From Franzmannia qiaohouensis (GTDB taxonomy: Bacteria > Pseudomonadota > Gammaproteobacteria > Pseudomonadales > Halomonadaceae): a stretch of DNA of 64,000 bases. The notes under the pieces were generated by a model that searched no databases, was not told the origin of the DNA, and saw only the letters and a program-made list of their open reading frames with translations. Within the stretch, counting starts at the first letter, position 1. Each line of letters opens with the position of its first letter. Positions 25,473 to 33,849 of the stretch are shown piece by piece. The position numbers were made by a program, and so were the translations under genes. Where the stretch lies: the NCBI RefSeq assembly GCF_031451695.1, contig NZ_JARWAM010000010.1, positions 62,001-126,000 of the forward strand. The letters are read 5' to 3'.

Positions 25473-26483
25473 CTAGCGCTGGCTCATGACATCGAGCGTG
25501 ACATCGATCATGTCCTGGCCGATGGCTTCGACGAAGATGGGGTCCTCGTAGAGGCCGGCAGCGGCTTCTTGAAACGCGGCGAAATCGATCTGGCTGATCT
25601 CGATGCTGTCTTCCAGCTCGGACAGCACCGCCGCATCGGTCTCTTCGCCCCAGGTAAAGGTCCAGGACGCCATGTCCTGGGCTACCTGCTCGAGTATCTC
25701 GACATCCTGATCATCCAGGCGGTTGAGGAAGGGCTCGCCGAACAGCAGAAAAGTGGGCAGGTAGACGTGGTTGGAAACCGAGAGATAGTCCTGTACCTCG
25801 TCGAGGCGCGCCGTCTGCACCACGTGGGCAGGATTTTCCTGGCCATCGATCACGCCCTGATCCAGGGCCGAGTAGACCTCGCCGAAGGCCAGCGGCGTGG
25901 CGTTGGCACCCAGATGGTTGAACATGGTCACCCGCTGGCGATTGTTAGGGGTGCGGATACGCAGGCCGTCGAGGTCCTCAGGCACCACGACTGGCCTGAC
26001 GTTGTTGGTGATATTGCGAAAGCCGTTGTCCCACATCGCCAGCAGACGCATGCCGGTGCCCTCGAAGCCCTCGCGCAGCATGTCACCCGCTTCGCTGTCG
26101 ACGAAATAGGCCACGTCGTCGCGATCCTCGAACAGGTAGGGCAGATCGAAGATGCCGGTTCTGGCATTGAACTGCGACGTCGCCGAGGCCGCCAGGGAAG
26201 CATGGTGAGTGCCCATCCCCAGCCCTTGCAGTACATCATCCTCGCCACCCAGCGTACCGCCCATGAACAGACGCACGTCGAAGCGTCCCGGTGCCTCTTC
26301 CTCCAGCCGCTCGCTGAACTCCTCCAGGAAGGTGTGGGCAAAGGAACCCGACGAGTGTGTGCTGTTGATCTGGATCTCGATGGGACTGGCAAAGGCCGTT
26401 GGCACGGCGGCAAGCGCTGCCAGAGAGGTAGCAGCCGCCAGGTGTGTCGGACTGAAACGCGGGAAATGCAGACGAGTGATCAT
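25473..26483 (-). CDS. TRAP transporter substrate-binding protein, DctP type
   Basis: From the ATG at 26483 the protein has 336 residues. It begins with a signal peptide ending near AVPTAFASPIEI, followed by a DctP domain. MGTHHASLAASATSQFN, GFRNITNNVRPVVVPEDLDG and GLRIRTPNNR are typical; the arginine of the latter usually binds the ligand carboxylate. A start 22 codons earlier is in frame, but AGAGG lies seven bases before 26483. It is the first TRAP gene, about 215 bp after the RpiR regulator, with two palindromes between them. A carboxylated ligand is likely; its identity is unknown. Confidence 0.9.
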   Translation of the reverse strand: MITRLHFPRFSPTHLAAATSLAALAAVPTAFASPIEIQINSTHSSGSFAHTFLEEFSERLEEEAPGRFDVRLFMGGTLGGEDDVLQGLGMGTHHASLAASATSQFNARTGIFDLPYLFEDRDDVAYFVDSEAGDMLREGFEGTGMRLLAMWDNGFRNITNNVRPVVVPEDLDGLRIRTPNNRQRVTMFNHLGANATPLAFGEVYSALDQGVIDGQENPAHVVQTARLDEVQDYLSVSNHVYLPTFLLFGEPFLNRLDDQDVEILEQVAQDMASWTFTWGEETDAAVLSELEDSIEISQIDFAAFQEAAAGLYEDPIFVEAIGQDMIDVTLDVMSQR

Positions 26484-26562
26484 GGTAGAACCTCTGGTGT
26501 TGTCGTTAGGGATACCAGCAACGGACACCAAAGGAAATCCAATTTTCATACCAAGACTTGCA

Positions 26563-26576
26563 GAAAATTTATTTTC
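26563..26576. promoter_or_regulatory. Candidate operator GAAAAT-TT-ATTTTC upstream of dctP
   Basis: This 6-bp-arm palindrome sits in the AT-rich stretch about 80 bases before the dctP ATG, where a promoter is expected. RpiR-type regulators often bind AT-rich palindromes, so it may be the RpiR target. No function is shown by sequence alone. Confidence 0.4.
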
Positions 26577-26643
26577 ATGTTGCTCGGCAATTAGTTATGC
26601 CGGAAAAGCGCCTGAACAGGGTAGATGAAAATGCCGCCACGGG

Positions 26644-26678
26644 TGGCAAAAATGCACAACAGGCGTGCATTTTTGCCA
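26644..26678. promoter_or_regulatory. Perfect 14-bp inverted repeat between rpiR-like gene and TRAP operon
   Basis: TGGCAAAAATGCAC (26644-26657) and GTGCATTTTTGCCA (26665-26678) are exact inverted copies with a 7-base spacer, 20 bases after the RpiR stop. The A/T tract lies inside the arms rather than after them, which fits an operator for a dimeric regulator better than a standard terminator. A terminator for the RpiR gene remains possible. Confidence 0.6.
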
Positions 26679-26697
26679 CAGTGTGCACCGGCCTGGC

Positions 26698-27546
26698 TCA
26701 CTGCAACTCGTCGAGCGCCTCGTGAATGGCCTCGATCTCACTCATTCGCTGGCGTCCTGCGGCGCCAGAGAGCTCGAGAACCCGAGTGGCCAGGTAGTGG
26801 CTGAGGGCCAGCACTGACACGTGGTTGAACAGCGGACCTGGTGCGGCCGTGCGGCAGCGGAAATGCCAGGTGAAATGAGGCTCTCGAGAGGCGCTCTCGT
26901 CGGTGATGTAGAGCACGCGAGCTCCGCTGCGCACCAGCTGCTCGGCCACGCCGCTCAACTGAGCCGCACGCCGTTTCATGCCATACAGCACGACGCAGTC
27001 CTCGGCGGTAATGCTGACAAGACTCTCGGCCAGGGTCTCCGCAGCCTTGGGCAGCAGTGCCGTGTGCTCGAGCACCTGAAGGATCTGCCAGTTGAGGTAT
27101 TCGGCGAAGGCGTGGCTGCTGCGAAAGCCGATGATCCACACCCGCCGCGACGCGAGCATGGCCTGTGCCACCTCATCCACCTCTCGCTGGCAGACACTCG
27201 TCCCGACCTGCTGCAGGTTGGCAATGGCCTGGCCGACGTGCTGCAGAAACCGGCTGTTCTCGGAGTCGACCTGCTTGCCTTCCACCAGCAGCAGCGCTGC
27301 GCCCTCTTCACGATTAGCCCGCACGTGCTGACGTGCCTCTTCATACGACCGGTAGCCCAGCTTCTTGATGAAGCGGGTCACGGTGGCATTAGAGACCTTG
27401 GCGAGTCCCGCCAGCTCCGAGGCATTGTAGCTGGCCAACTCGCCGGGAAAGTCGAGGATGAACTCGGCCAGGCGGCGCTCCGTCGGGTGCAAGGTGGGCA
27501 GGGCCGACCGGATCAGAGTGACGAAGGAAGGTTTCTTGGTGGTCAT
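26698..27546 (-). CDS. RpiR/MurR-family transcriptional regulator
   Basis: The protein has 282 residues. The N-terminal HTH_6 domain reads LHPTERRLAEFILDFPGELA then SELAGLAKVSNATVTRFIKK, the RpiR signature. The SIS domain covers about residues 120-250 (VWIIGFRSSHAFAEYLNWQI and VLYGMKRRAAQLSGVAEQL). SIS domains bind phosphosugars in many relatives, but RpiR proteins beside TRAP systems may sense acids. It lies just upstream of, and reads in the same direction as, the TRAP-racemase-hydratase genes, so it is their likely local regulator. Confidence 0.9.
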   Translation of the reverse strand: MTTKKPSFVTLIRSALPTLHPTERRLAEFILDFPGELASYNASELAGLAKVSNATVTRFIKKLGYRSYEEARQHVRANREEGAALLLVEGKQVDSENSRFLQHVGQAIANLQQVGTSVCQREVDEVAQAMLASRRVWIIGFRSSHAFAEYLNWQILQVLEHTALLPKAAETLAESLVSITAEDCVVLYGMKRRAAQLSGVAEQLVRSGARVLYITDESASREPHFTWHFRCRTAAPGPLFNHVSVLALSHYLATRVLELSGAAGRQRMSEIEAIHEALDELQ

Positions 27547-27607
27547 GCAGGAGGCATCCTCGCATTAGCCTCGGCGGGCGAAAACGTCACTTACCATAGC
27601 AGAAATG

Positions 27608-28543
27608 CTACTCATCGGGCGGCGCCGGCACCCTGCCGGCCATCTCGCCTTCGAGATGCTCGATAAAGGCGCGAATCCGCGCCGGCACCTGCCGGCGCTG
27701 CTCGTACACCGCATAGAAGTCCGCGCGCACGCCTCGCCACCCGGGCAGCAGCGCCACCAGCGCGCCGCTGGCCAGGTGGTCGTGGACGTCCCACCATGAG
27801 CGCAGCATCACCCCGTGACCGTCCAGCGCCAGCCGGGTGATTACCTCGCCATCATTGCTCGCCAGCCGCCCGCTGACCTTTACCGACTGTACGACCTGGG
27901 GGTCGTCATCGCGCTCGAAGCGCCATAGCGGAAAGTCGCTGTCGTTCTCGCGAATCACCAGGCAGGGGTGGCCCACCAGGTCGGCGGGAGAGTCGAGTGC
28001 CGGCATACTGGCCACATAGTCGGGGGCGGCACACAGCACGCGGCGGTTGGCGAGGATACGCCGTGCCACCAGCCGCGAATCGGGGGGCTCGCCAACGCGA
28101 ATGCCGACATCGAAACCGTGGTCGCCAAGATTGAGCGGAAAGTTGGTCAGCTCCAGCCAGCCGTCGAGCCGCGGGTGGCTGGCGCAGAAATTCGATAGCA
28201 GCGGCGCCACATGGCGGCGCCCGAAGCCGAAGGTGGCATTGACCCGCAGCCGGCCCGAGAGCTGGCCCTGGCTGTTTCCGCTGCGTGTCTCGAGCAGCGC
28301 ACCCTCGAGGGCCTCCAGTTCGTCGAGGATCAGCGCGCCGCGAGCCAGGTAGAGCTCCCCCTCAGCGGTCAGCGTCAGGCGTCGGGTAGTGCGGTGGGCA
28401 AGCGGTACACCGAGGCGCGCCTCGAGCAGCTTGAGCCGTTTGCTCACCGCCGACAGCGACAGCCCTGTGGCACGCGATGTGGCGGTCAGGCTGCCGGCCC
28501 GGGCCAGCTGCTGGAAGAAGGCTAGATCGTCGAGCTGGGCCAC
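27608..28543 (-). CDS. LysR-family regulator, DmlR-like
   Basis: The protein has 311 residues. The helix-turn-helix (FFQQLARAGSLTATSRATGL then SLSAVSKRLKLLEARLG) and the effector domain with GFDVGIRVGEPPDSRLVARRI match the DmlR/AaeR group of LysR proteins. In E. coli DmlR activates the D-malate dehydrogenase gene. Here it is divergent from a dehalogenase gene followed by a tartrate/malate dehydrogenase gene of the DmlA family, which supports a similar role. A symmetric site lies in the 103-bp divergent region. Confidence 0.87.
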   Translation of the reverse strand: MAQLDDLAFFQQLARAGSLTATSRATGLSLSAVSKRLKLLEARLGVPLAHRTTRRLTLTAEGELYLARGALILDELEALEGALLETRSGNSQGQLSGRLRVNATFGFGRRHVAPLLSNFCASHPRLDGWLELTNFPLNLGDHGFDVGIRVGEPPDSRLVARRILANRRVLCAAPDYVASMPALDSPADLVGHPCLVIRENDSDFPLWRFERDDDPQVVQSVKVSGRLASNDGEVITRLALDGHGVMLRSWWDVHDHLASGALVALLPGWRGVRADFYAVYEQRRQVPARIRAFIEHLEGEMAGRVPAPPDE

Positions 28544-28566
28544 GACACTCTCTACTTTAATTCAAC

Positions 28567-28580
28567 AATGGTTTTCCATT
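28567..28580. promoter_or_regulatory. Candidate LysR operator, AATGG-N4-CCATT
   Basis: A 5-bp-arm inverted repeat lies 23 bases upstream of the LysR start, in the divergent region with the dehalogenase gene. Location and symmetry are the only support. Confidence 0.35.
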
Positions 28581-28646
28581 TAGCCCGATTATCTCCATGA
28601 AGCCAAGGACTAGACTGGGGGTATTCAAGATCGGGAGGCAGTAGCC

Positions 28647-29531
28647 ATGTTCGAGGGATTCCGCTCATTCGACATCGCCCATGGCGACGTCGACATCCAT
28701 GGCCGCATCGGCGGCTCAGGCCCACCCCTGCTGCTGCTCCACGGCCATCCCCAGACGCATGTGATCTGGCATCGTCTAGCAGCGACGCTGGCCAACCACT
28801 TCACCGTCGTGGTCACCGACCTGCGCGGCTACGGCGACTCGTCGAAGCCGCCCGGCGAACCCGACCATGCCAACTACAGCAAGCGCGCCATGGCCGACGA
28901 TCAGCTCGCGGTGATGCGCGAGCTTGGCTTCGAACGCTTCTTCCTTTGCGGCCACGACCGCGGCGGCCGCGTCGCCCACCGCCTGGTCATGGATCACCCA
29001 GAAGCAGTGGAAAAGCTGATGCTACTGGATATCGCCCCGACCCTGGCCATGTACGAACAGACCGACCGCACCTTCGCCACGGCCTACTTCCACTGGTTCT
29101 TCCTGATCCAGCCGGCGCCGCTGCCGGAAACCCTGATCGAGGCCTCGCCTGCCGACTACATCACCCGCACCATGGGCGGGCGGCATGCCAGTCTGGAGGC
29201 CTTCGACCCCGCGGCCATCGCCGAGTACCAGCGCTGCCTGGCCCAGCCCGGTGCGGCCCACGCCCTGTGCGAAGACTACCGCGCCAGCAACGGCATCGAC
29301 CTGGAGCACGATCGTGCCGACCGCGAGGCCGGGCGGCGCATCACTTGCCCTGTCAGCGTACTGTGGGGCAAGCACGGCATCATCGAGCGCTGTTTCGAGC
29401 CGCTGGCGGAGTGGCGCGCCGTGGCAGAGAGGGTCGAGGGCGAGGCCCTGCCCTGCGGCCACTACATCCCCGAGGAGGCGCCGCAAGCACTGCTCGAGCG
29501 CCTGCTGCGCTTCATGACGCCCAACCACTGA
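28647..29531 (+). CDS. Haloacetate (fluoroacetate-type) dehalogenase, alpha/beta hydrolase
   Basis: The protein has 294 residues. All residues that define fluoroacetate dehalogenases appear: nucleophile Asp104 followed by Arg105 and Arg108 in GHDRGGR, the halide-pocket pair His149-Trp150 in YFHWFFLIQPAPLP, Tyr211, Asp128 and a C-terminal His272. The enzyme family hydrolyses haloacetates to glycolate and halide. The tartrate/malate dehydrogenase 15 bases downstream and the DmlR-like LysR suggest the natural substrate may be a larger haloacid or an ester of a hydroxyacid. An ordinary epoxide hydrolase is less likely given the His-Trp pair. GGGAGG precedes the ATG. Confidence 0.85.
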   Translation: MFEGFRSFDIAHGDVDIHGRIGGSGPPLLLLHGHPQTHVIWHRLAATLANHFTVVVTDLRGYGDSSKPPGEPDHANYSKRAMADDQLAVMRELGFERFFLCGHDRGGRVAHRLVMDHPEAVEKLMLLDIAPTLAMYEQTDRTFATAYFHWFFLIQPAPLPETLIEASPADYITRTMGGRHASLEAFDPAAIAEYQRCLAQPGAAHALCEDYRASNGIDLEHDRADREAGRRITCPVSVLWGKHGIIERCFEPLAEWRAVAERVEGEALPCGHYIPEEAPQALLERLLRFMTPNH

Positions 29532-29546
29532 CCCGAGGACCCGACC

Positions 29547-30620
29547 ATGACCCATCGTATCGCCGTGATCGCCGGTGACGGCATCGGCACCGAAGTGATT
29601 CCCGAGGGCCTGCGCGCCCTCGAAGCCGCCGCCAAGCGTTTCAATATCGACCTCGACTGCCAGACCTTCGAGTTCGGCAGCTGCGATTACTATCTCGAGC
29701 ACGGCAAGATGCTGCCCGACGACTGGTTCGAGCAGCTCAAGGACTTCGATGCGCTGTTCTACGGCGCGGTGGGCTGGCCGGAGAAGGTGCCCGACCATAT
29801 CTCGCTGTGGGGCTCGCTGCTGCAGTTCCGCCGCCAGTTCGACCAGTACATCAACCTGCGCCCGTGCAAGCTAATGCCCGGCATCAAGAGTCCGCTGGCC
29901 GGCCGCCAGCCCGGCGATATCGACTTCTACGTGGTGCGCGAAAACACCGAGGGCGAGTACTCCAGCGTCGGCGGCAAGATGTTCGAAGGCACCGACCGCG
30001 AAGTGGTGATCCAGGACACCGTGATGACCCGCACCGGCATCGACCGGGTGCTCAAGTACGCCTTCGACCTGGCCCAGACCCGGCCGCGGAAGAAACTCAC
30101 CTCGGCCACCAAGTCCAACGGCATCTCGATCACCATGCCCTACTGGGACGAGCGCGTGGAGGCCATGGCCAAGGGCTATCCGGAAATCGCCGTGGACAAG
30201 TTCCACATTGATATCCTCACCGCCAACTTCGTGCTGCACCCGGACTGGTTCGATGTGGTGGTGGGCAGCAACCTGTTCGGCGACATCCTCTCCGACCTCG
30301 GCCCGGCCTGCACCGGCACCATCGGTATCGCCCCCTCGGCCAACATCAACCCCGAGGGCAAGTTCCCCAGCCTGTTCGAGCCGGTTCACGGCAGCGCCCC
30401 GGATATCGCCGGCAAGGGCATCGCCAACCCCATCGGCCAGATCTGGTCAGGCGCCATGATGCTCGAGCACCTCGGCCATCAGGAGGCCGCCGACGCCATG
30501 CTCAAGGCCATCGAAGCGGTGCTCGCCAGCGGTGACCAGGGTGTGCTGACGCCGGACGTCGGCGGCCAGGGCACCACCGAGAGCCTGGGTCGCGCCATCG
30601 CCGAGAAGATCGCCGGCTAA
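29547..30620 (+). CDS. Tartrate dehydrogenase/decarboxylase-D-malate dehydrogenase family
   Basis: The protein has 357 residues in the isopropylmalate/isocitrate dehydrogenase fold. IAVIAGDGIGTEVIPEGLRAL opens the chain. The substrate-binding REN motif (VVRENTEGEYSSVGG) and the metal/NAD site GSNLFGDILSDLGPACTGTIG follow, then EPVHGSAPDIAGKGIANPIG. This pattern belongs to the TtuC/DmlA group, which oxidises and decarboxylates tartrate or D-malate with NAD. Leucine biosynthetic LeuB is less likely because of the neighbouring DmlR-like regulator and the length. It is co-transcribed with the dehalogenase gene, 15 bases apart. Confidence 0.9.
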   Translation: MTHRIAVIAGDGIGTEVIPEGLRALEAAAKRFNIDLDCQTFEFGSCDYYLEHGKMLPDDWFEQLKDFDALFYGAVGWPEKVPDHISLWGSLLQFRRQFDQYINLRPCKLMPGIKSPLAGRQPGDIDFYVVRENTEGEYSSVGGKMFEGTDREVVIQDTVMTRTGIDRVLKYAFDLAQTRPRKKLTSATKSNGISITMPYWDERVEAMAKGYPEIAVDKFHIDILTANFVLHPDWFDVVVGSNLFGDILSDLGPACTGTIGIAPSANINPEGKFPSLFEPVHGSAPDIAGKGIANPIGQIWSGAMMLEHLGHQEAADAMLKAIEAVLASGDQGVLTPDVGGQGTTESLGRAIAEKIAG

Positions 30621-30651
30621 GGCAGCACGCCAACGCCAAGCCCAGCACCAG

Positions 30652-30685
30652 ACAGCCCCCACCGGCTCACGCCGGTGGGGGCTGT
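30652..30685. terminator. Strong bidirectional terminator hairpin
   Basis: ACAGCCCCCACCGGC (30652-30666) pairs perfectly with its 15-base inverse at 30671-30685 around the loop TCAC. It lies between the convergent dehydrogenase and wrbA genes. No T-run follows, but position and 15-bp stem strength support termination of both. Confidence 0.75.
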
Positions 30686-30722
30686 ACGTCTGCAACTTCC
30701 AGATTCGCTGCGTGGGTCTGGA

Positions 30723-31322
30723 TCAGCCCTTGAGCTTGGCGGCGATGCCGGCCACGTGCTCGCCCTGGAAACGAGCGATCTTCAGCTCGCGCTCGTCGGG
30801 CTGGCGCGAGCCATCGCCGCCGGCGATGGTGGCGGCGCCGTAGGGGGTGCCACCGCTGACCTTGGAAATATCGAACTGTTCTTCGATACCGTAGCCGATC
30901 GGCACGATGACCATGCCGTGGTGGGCCAGGGTGGTCCAGGTCGAGGTAATGGTCATCTCGTCGCCGCCGCCGGTACCGGTAGAGGTGAACACACTAGCCA
31001 CCTTGCCGCGCAGCGCGCCCTTGGCCCACAGGCCGCCGGTCTGGTCGAGGAAGGTACGCAGCTGGCCGGCCATGTTGCCGAAGCGCGTCGGCGTGCCGAA
31101 GATCACCGCATCATAGTCGGCAAGCTCGGCGGGAGACGCTTCCGGGGTGTCGTAGCCCTGCTTGCCACCGGCGTTGGCCAGCGCTTCGGCGCTCATGGTT
31201 TCCGGTACGCGCTTGACGGTCACCTCGACGCCCGCGACCTTGGCTGCGCCTTCAGCAACGGCCTTGGCCATGGTGTCAATGTGGCCATACATGGAGTAGT
31301 AAAGTACCAGTACCTTGGTCAT
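30723..31322 (-). CDS. wrbA: NAD(P)H:quinone oxidoreductase WrbA
   Basis: The protein has 199 residues, the usual WrbA length. VLYYSMYGHIDTMAKAVAEG is the flavodoxin-like FMN phosphate loop, and FGTPTRFGNMAGQLRTFLDQTGG with TSTGTGGGDEMTI are the WrbA-specific FMN and quinone segments. It is a cytoplasmic tetrameric flavoprotein reducing quinones by two electrons to limit oxidative stress. The ATG at 31322 follows GAGG; the frame is open a further 54 codons upstream, but the start is fixed by MTKVLVLYYS. A 12-base palindrome lies 29 bp upstream. Confidence 0.94.
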   Translation of the reverse strand: MTKVLVLYYSMYGHIDTMAKAVAEGAAKVAGVEVTVKRVPETMSAEALANAGGKQGYDTPEASPAELADYDAVIFGTPTRFGNMAGQLRTFLDQTGGLWAKGALRGKVASVFTSTGTGGGDEMTITSTWTTLAHHGMVIVPIGYGIEEQFDISKVSGGTPYGAATIAGGDGSRQPDERELKIARFQGEHVAGIAAKLKG

Positions 31323-31350
31323 CGCGGTAAACCTCGCATCGTCGGTTGAT

Positions 31351-31362
31351 GTATGGCCATAC
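31351..31362. promoter_or_regulatory. 12-base palindrome GTATGGCCATAC upstream of wrbA
   Basis: A perfect palindrome lies 29 bp before the wrbA start. The same 12 bases recur at the start codon of the aldehyde dehydrogenase gene (44884-44895). It may be an operator for a dimeric repressor of quinone or aldehyde stress genes; the evidence is the recurrence and the position. Confidence 0.35.
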
Positions 31363-31557
31363 AATAGCGCAGCCGTGAATGAGAAAAAGCGAATGATTTC
31401 GACAGCTCGGTGCGATTTTATCGACACGTCCACCCCGGGAACCCCGCCTGGCCGGCGCTGTCCCTGAAAGTGGCACAACGACAATCAGCCACGAGAAGGA
31501 ATTCATCAGCAGCTATCGGCGCTGCTGCACGTTTCGACCTACGCAAGGAGCTCGACT

Positions 31558-31998
31558 GTGACAATCTTCGAAGCGCTACGCCACGACCACGACACCCAAC
31601 GCGATCTGCTCGAGCAGCTGGTGGCCACCCACGGCGATACCCAGGCGCGCCGTGACCTCTACCGCCAGGTACGCGCCGAGCTGACGCATCACGCTGCCGC
31701 CGAGGAGCGTGCGCTGTACATCCCGATGATGGCCATCGATCTGACCCAGGAGAAGGCGCGCCACAGTGTGGCCGAGCACCATGAGATCGACGAGCTGATC
31801 GAGACCCTGGACGCCACCGAGTTCGACTCTCCCGCCTGGCTGACCCATGCCAAGTCGCTGCAGCACCTGGTGACCCACCACCTCGACGAGGAGGAGCAGG
31901 AGGTGTTCCAGCTGGCAGGCCGCGGCCTGGAAGCGCAGCAGAAGACCGACCTGGCCGACGACTACCGCCAGGAAATGGCGCGGCTGCGCCAGGCATGA
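31558..31998 (+). CDS. Hemerythrin HHE domain protein
   Basis: The protein has 146 residues starting at a GTG that follows AAGGAG by seven bases. Histidine and acid residues of the HHE metal site are spread as in bacterial hemerythrins: LRHDHDTQRDLL, LTHHAAAEERALY, EHHEIDELIE and THHLDEEEQEVF. These proteins bind a di-iron centre and sense or carry oxygen, or take part in iron and redox stress. There is no signal peptide. Its stop overlaps the lipocalin start by four bases (ATGA), so both are translated together. Confidence 0.88.
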   Translation: MTIFEALRHDHDTQRDLLEQLVATHGDTQARRDLYRQVRAELTHHAAAEERALYIPMMAIDLTQEKARHSVAEHHEIDELIETLDATEFDSPAWLTHAKSLQHLVTHHLDEEEQEVFQLAGRGLEAQQKTDLADDYRQEMARLRQA

Positions 31999-32576
31999 GG
32001 CAGCCGAGTTCTCGCAGCCGCATTCGTGACGGGGTGCCTCGCCGGCACACCATTGCTCTGCCCGTCGCCATGGCACTGCTCTTGGCGGGCTGTACCGGCA
32101 TCCCTAGCGGCACCCAGCCTGTGACCGGCTTCGAGCTCGAGCGCTATCTCGGCCAATGGTACGAGATTGCCCGTCTCGACCACTCCTTCGAGCGCGGCCT
32201 GGACTGCGTGACCGCCGACTACTCGCTGCGCGACGATGACGGCGTACGCGTCATCAACCGCGGCTACAACCTCGAGGATCAGGCGTGGGACGAGGCCGAG
32301 GGTCGCGCCTACTTCATCGGCGAGGAGGACGTCGGGCGCCTCAAGGTAAGCTTCTTCGGCCCCTTCTTCGGCGGCTACAACATCCTCGAGCTAGACGATG
32401 ACTACCAGTATGCCCTTGTCACCGGCCCCAACCGCGACTACCTGTGGATCCTGGCCCGCGACCCCGAGCTCGACGACGCCACCTACCGGCAGCTGCGCGA
32501 CACCGCTGAAGACCTCGACTTCGCCGTCGACGAGCTGATCGAGGTGGAGCAGGGCGAGGCCTGCCCCGCTCGCTGA
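31995..32576 (+). CDS. blc: Outer-membrane lipocalin, Blc type
   Basis: The protein has 193 residues. A signal peptide with the lipobox LLAGC (cysteine about residue 33) marks a lipoprotein. The lipocalin fingerprint GFELERYLGQWYEIARLDHSFERG follows, and ITGPNRDYLWILARDP-like sequence (here VTGPNRDYLWILARDP) forms the later conserved strand. Bacterial Blc proteins bind fatty acids or lysophospholipids and are linked to membrane stress. The signal peptide has a long basic start (MRQPSSRSRIRDGVPRRH), so a shorter real start is possible. It is coupled to the hemerythrin gene and ends at a terminator-like hairpin. Confidence 0.9.
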   Translation: MRQPSSRSRIRDGVPRRHTIALPVAMALLLAGCTGIPSGTQPVTGFELERYLGQWYEIARLDHSFERGLDCVTADYSLRDDDGVRVINRGYNLEDQAWDEAEGRAYFIGEEDVGRLKVSFFGPFFGGYNILELDDDYQYALVTGPNRDYLWILARDPELDDATYRQLRDTAEDLDFAVDELIEVEQGEACPAR

Positions 32577-32582
32577 GGCAGC

Positions 32583-32615
32583 GCCGGGGTTTTCATTCTG
32601 GCACCCGGCTTTTTC
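32583..32615 (+). terminator. Rho-independent-type terminator after the lipocalin gene
   Basis: GCCGGG (32583-32588) pairs with CCCGGC (32604-32609), directly followed by TTTTTC. The loop is long at 15 bases, so efficiency may be modest. It lies seven bases after the lipocalin stop. Confidence 0.5.
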
Positions 32616-32698
32616 ATCAGCTCGACGTGGACGCTTGCCGCCGCGGGCGGCGACTCGGATGGTGGGGCACACTCTGACCATCCACACGAGATCACCGC

Positions 32699-33700
32699 AT
32701 GCTGAGCGACTGGCTCGACCTGACCCTGGACGGCAACGCAGGCGCCATCCGCACCGGGCGTCTCACGACCGGCAGCTTCGATTGCCACGGCCCCGGCATC
32801 CTCGAGCTGACCCCCGAGACGCCGGCCAGCGGCGCCCACGCCTGCGTGATCTCCGCCGGTATTCACGGTAATGAGACAGCCCCCATCGAGCTGGTCGGTG
32901 AACTCCTGGCGCGCCTCGAGGCCGGTCAACTGCGACTCGGCGCCCCACTGCTGGTGCTGCTTGGCAATATCCCGGCAATTCGCCACTCGAAGCGCTTTAT
33001 CACCACCAACCTCAACCGGCTGTTTCGCCGTGATCTCAGCCTCGAAGGCGACGAGCCGGAGCGCGCACGCGAGCTGATGGCCAGCGTCGATGACTTTTAC
33101 CAGCGCCACGCCGAGCTGCCACGGCTGCATTACGATATGCACACCGCGATCCGCGACAGCCGCTATCCGCGCTTCGCCGTCGAACCCTATGCCGATTCGC
33201 CTACCGCCCCCTTGCAGTGGCAGTGGCTGGCCGCCGCCGAGATGCAGGCGGTACTCCACCAGCACCAGCACAGTTGGACCTTCTCGCACTACTCGAAGCA
33301 CTACCACGGCGCCCAGGCCTTCACTCTCGAGCTGGGCCGGGTCGCCCCCTTCGGGCACAATGACATGGCCGCCCTGCGCCCGCTGCGCCACCTCCTCGAA
33401 GCCCTATTGGAGGGTCGCGAGCCCCAGCGGGGCGACCCGACACGCATGGCCTTCTTCCGCGTCGAGCAGGAGCTGATGCGCCACGCTGAAGATTTCCGCT
33501 TATGCTTCGCCGACAACGTGGCCAACTTCACAGAATTCTCGCCCGGCAGCTGCCTGGCCCGTGACGCCGTGGCCGGCGACTGCGTGGTCGGAGAGCAGCC
33601 GTTGGCGGTGGTCTTCCCCAACGCCGAGGTCGAACTCGGTGCCCGCGCGGCACTGCTGGTCAGAGCCAGCGAGACACCGTCAGGAGAGCCCCGCCGCTAG
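32699..33700 (+). CDS. astE: Succinylglutamate desuccinylase
   Basis: The enzyme is the last step of the arginine succinyltransferase pathway, cleaving N-succinylglutamate to succinate and glutamate. It has 333 residues. The zinc carboxypeptidase-like ligands are His56 and Glu59 in GIHGNETAPIE and His148 in HYDMHTAIRD. The other ast genes are not in the window, so it is a detached ast gene. It lies upstream of a basic-amino-acid ABC importer, about 235 bp away, which suggests joint use in arginine or ornithine catabolism. The gap holds a candidate promoter, so it is probably not strictly co-transcribed with the importer. Confidence 0.93.
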   Translation: MLSDWLDLTLDGNAGAIRTGRLTTGSFDCHGPGILELTPETPASGAHACVISAGIHGNETAPIELVGELLARLEAGQLRLGAPLLVLLGNIPAIRHSKRFITTNLNRLFRRDLSLEGDEPERARELMASVDDFYQRHAELPRLHYDMHTAIRDSRYPRFAVEPYADSPTAPLQWQWLAAAEMQAVLHQHQHSWTFSHYSKHYHGAQAFTLELGRVAPFGHNDMAALRPLRHLLEALLEGREPQRGDPTRMAFFRVEQELMRHAEDFRLCFADNVANFTEFSPGSCLARDAVAGDCVVGEQPLAVVFPNAEVELGARAALLVRASETPSGEPRR

Positions 33701-33849
33701 CGGATTCACGCACCAATCCACCCATTGGCAAGACGATTTTCCACATTACAACAACAGCTTGGAGATTTATGATGATTCCACCCTCTTACGACCTAGACCA
33801 AAGTCGAACGGCGTTCCTTGCGATCGGTCCTGCCCAGGCTTAGCTGGCC

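Noticed and set aside
26644..26678. The 14-bp inverted repeat as an ordinary terminator
   Set aside because: The T-tract is within the stem, not after it; I kept it as a regulatory candidate while noting that a terminator remains possible.
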